Assembly (NCBI GenBank): GCA_945871005.1
Contig: CAMBUJ010000012.1
Span: 1 to 36,402 of the forward strand
Direction of reading: 5' to 3'
Length of the DNA: 36,402 nucleotides
From: Opitutus sp. GAS368
Lineage (GTDB): Bacteria; Verrucomicrobiota; Verrucomicrobiia; Opitutales; Opitutaceae
The first letter of the stretch is position 1; the number at the start of each line of letters is the position of its first letter. The position numbers and the translations under genes were made by a program. This document shows positions 35,092 to 36,402 of the stretch, in pieces. The notes beneath the pieces are model-generated. The model did not search any database. It was not told the DNA's origin and saw only the letters and a list, made by a program, of their open reading frames with translations.

Positions 35092-35153
35092 AAAAAAAGC
35101 GGCACCCCGACGATTAGCAAGGGTTTTGGATGCGCAATCCCTGCTAATTCGCC
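35092..35153 (-). terminator. Possible terminator of the GH13 gene
   Basis: ATTAGCA and GGG (35113-35123) pair with CCC and TGCTAAT (35139-35148) around a 15-base loop with one bulge. The T7 run on the minus strand (35098-35092) is 14 bases further on, too far for a textbook terminator, so the assignment is tentative. Confidence 0.3.
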
Positions 35154-35178
35154 TGCGTTTATTGCAAGGCCCGGCGAA

Positions 35179-36402
35179 CTACGCCTCCAGTATCCACAAA
35201 GCGCATCCCAAAGGTGGCAGGTAAAGCTCGTCATCGACCGGTTGGCGCAGCGCGGTCTGACCGGCGTCGGCAAAGAACCGCTCGTGATCGGCGAGTTGCC
35301 GCCAGCGCGGCGAGGCTACCCCAGCCCCCAGGGAGATCGTCACGTCGTTGAGGGTGTTGTTGATCGCAAACAACAACTGCACCCGACCCTGCGAGTGGTC
35401 CGCATTATAAATGATGGCAGCGGCGGCGGTGTTGCGGGCCCAATAAAACTGGAAAAAGCCTTCGCTCGCCCGGGTAAAATGCCGGACCAATCGGCCCTCA
35501 TCTGAACGCCGGAAGGCGATCCAGTCAGCGTAGTAGGTGTGGGTGGACGGGAACTTGTAGATGCGCCGGTAATCCAGGGCGTTCACCTCGCCCATCTGGT
35601 AGGTGTTATGAATGCCCAGCTTGGAGCGAATGAAGTCCTGGCCGGCCGAGAGCATCGGAATGCCCACGGACATAAAGAGGATCGACGCCATCAGATGGGT
35701 GCGCCGGCGGTCATTGGCCGTCGGCGTGTCTCCGTTGCGGTTGGCGTTGTCGGTGATGTTGTCGATCCAGGTCTTGTCGTCGTGCGACTCCGTGTAGTTG
35801 ACCGTTTGTGCCGGCCACTTCGCGTAGTACCACGGCGAGCCCTTTAAGTAATACTCGAAGCCCTCGCGCGTGCCGCTGCCGCGCACGTACTCGCGCACGA
35901 AATTGCGGTAGCCATCATTCCATGACGCCCAGCCGGTGTCGCGCAACTCTCCAGCGATATGCCCGCGGAAGCTCCACGGTTCGGCGATCAGGATAACGTC
36001 GGGCTTCACGCGCTTGAGTGCGGTTTCAACCTTCATCAGCACCGGGGCGCTCACCAAATCGGCGAGGTCAAACCGGAAGCCATCCACCCCGTAGGTCTCG
36101 ATCAAGTGACGGCAGCCATCGATAATCAGCCGCGTGACCATGGCCGCAGAACAGCGCAGATCATTGCCGCAGCCACTCCAGTTGGACAGTTGGCCCTTAT
36201 TGTCCTGCTCAAAATAGTAGAGCCGATCGACAAACATCAGATGCGCGGGCTCACCCACATGGTTATAAACCACATCCAGAATCACCGCCATGCCGCGTTT
36301 GTGGAAGGCGTGAACCAACTCCTGGAACTCCTTCACCCCGCTCGCCTTCGCCGGATTGGTCGAATAGCCGCTGTGCGGAGCGAAGAAATTGGCGGTCATG
36401 TA
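35179..36402 (-). CDS. GH13 pullulanase/isoamylase-like debranching enzyme, C-terminal part
   Basis: The frame is open at the window edge, so the N-terminus is missing; 407 residues are present. The alpha-amylase-type barrel motifs are all visible, numbered from the ATG at 36399: region I ILDVVYNH (40-47), region II GFRFDLADL with nucleophile D111, region III LIAEPW with acid E140, and region IV NYTESHDD. NFFAPHSGYST and the late LSAGQDFIRSK fit the pullulanase/glycogen-debranching subgroup, which hydrolyses alpha-1,6 branches of glycogen, starch or pullulan. The C-terminal 100 residues look like the usual beta-sandwich domain. Export cannot be judged without the start. It lies upstream of the gap operon on the same strand. 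Confidence 0.9.
   Translation of the reverse strand, partial: YMTANFFAPHSGYSTNPAKASGVKEFQELVHAFHKRGMAVILDVVYNHVGEPAHLMFVDRLYYFEQDNKGQLSNWSGCGNDLRCSAAMVTRLIIDGCRHLIETYGVDGFRFDLADLVSAPVLMKVETALKRVKPDVILIAEPWSFRGHIAGELRDTGWASWNDGYRNFVREYVRGSGTREGFEYYLKGSPWYYAKWPAQTVNYTESHDDKTWIDNITDNANRNGDTPTANDRRRTHLMASILFMSVGIPMLSAGQDFIRSKLGIHNTYQMGEVNALDYRRIYKFPSTHTYYADWIAFRRSDEGRLVRHFTRASEGFFQFYWARNTAAAAIIYNADHSQGRVQLLFAINNTLNDVTISLGAGVASPRWRQLADHERFFADAGQTALRQPVDDELYLPPLGCALWILEA

Overview
The window is GC-rich, almost fully coding bacterial chromosome. It most likely comes from the phylum Verrucomicrobia, family Opitutaceae or a close relative. This rests on gene content and protein style only: an OpcA-dependent glucose-6-phosphate dehydrogenase, a PPi-type phosphofructokinase, a eukaryote-like UDP-sugar pyrophosphorylase, a DUF2760/Hsp70/Hsp70 cassette, a C-terminally extended IF-1, and a near absence of Shine-Dalgarno sites. 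There is no rRNA, tRNA, CRISPR array, insertion sequence or phage gene. It reads as a core chromosomal region with short repeats in the spacers.

Layout, left to right. 1-1565 (+): the end of gmd and all of fcl, the two steps from GDP-mannose to GDP-L-fucose. 1601-5024 (-): zwf, opcA, pgl, the oxidative pentose-phosphate entry operon, with yraN upstream of it (5107-5535, -). 5633-9171 (+): a GAF-fused GspE/PilB-type ATPase, then tyrS. 9175-14684 (-): DUF2760 membrane protein, a 611-residue Hsp70 and a 974-residue Hsp70 with a DUF3731-like tail. This conserved but, to my knowledge, functionally uncharacterised chaperone cassette is the best candidate here for an undescribed system. 14803-17582 (-): hemW, a SecD-head-like lipoprotein and an M23 endopeptidase. 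17640-18554 (+): a TIG-domain lipoprotein. 18710-23362 (-): infA, a Xer recombinase, purF and purM. 23511-27001 (+): tadA, a nitronate-monooxygenase-like flavoprotein and pfp. 27100-30512 (-): a UAP1-like UDP-sugar pyrophosphorylase and a phosphohexomutase. 31098-31610 (+): an orphan PAS protein in an AT-richer pocket. 31723-35021 (-): gap, pgk, tpiA. 35179-36402 (-): the C-terminal part of a GH13 pullulanase/isoamylase-like enzyme, cut by the window edge.

How the genes fit together: much of the window is central carbon metabolism. Glycogen or starch is debranched (GH13), hexose phosphates are interconverted (mutase) and activated (UDP-sugar pyrophosphorylase), glycolysis runs through a reversible PPi-PFK and the gap-pgk-tpiA operon, and NADPH comes from zwf-opcA-pgl. 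Purine genes and single housekeeping genes for translation (tyrS, infA, tadA) fill the rest.

Non-coding structure is informative. There are clear intrinsic terminators after the TIG lipoprotein, infA, the flavoprotein, pfp and tpiA. Both spacers inside gap-pgk-tpiA hold long hairpins whose arms are short tandem repeats. GTAG...CTAC palindromes supply the stop codons of two minus-strand genes. Most genes lack a GGAGG-type ribosome site, and seven have ACC directly before ATG. All family assignments are from motif recognition by eye; no database search was run.
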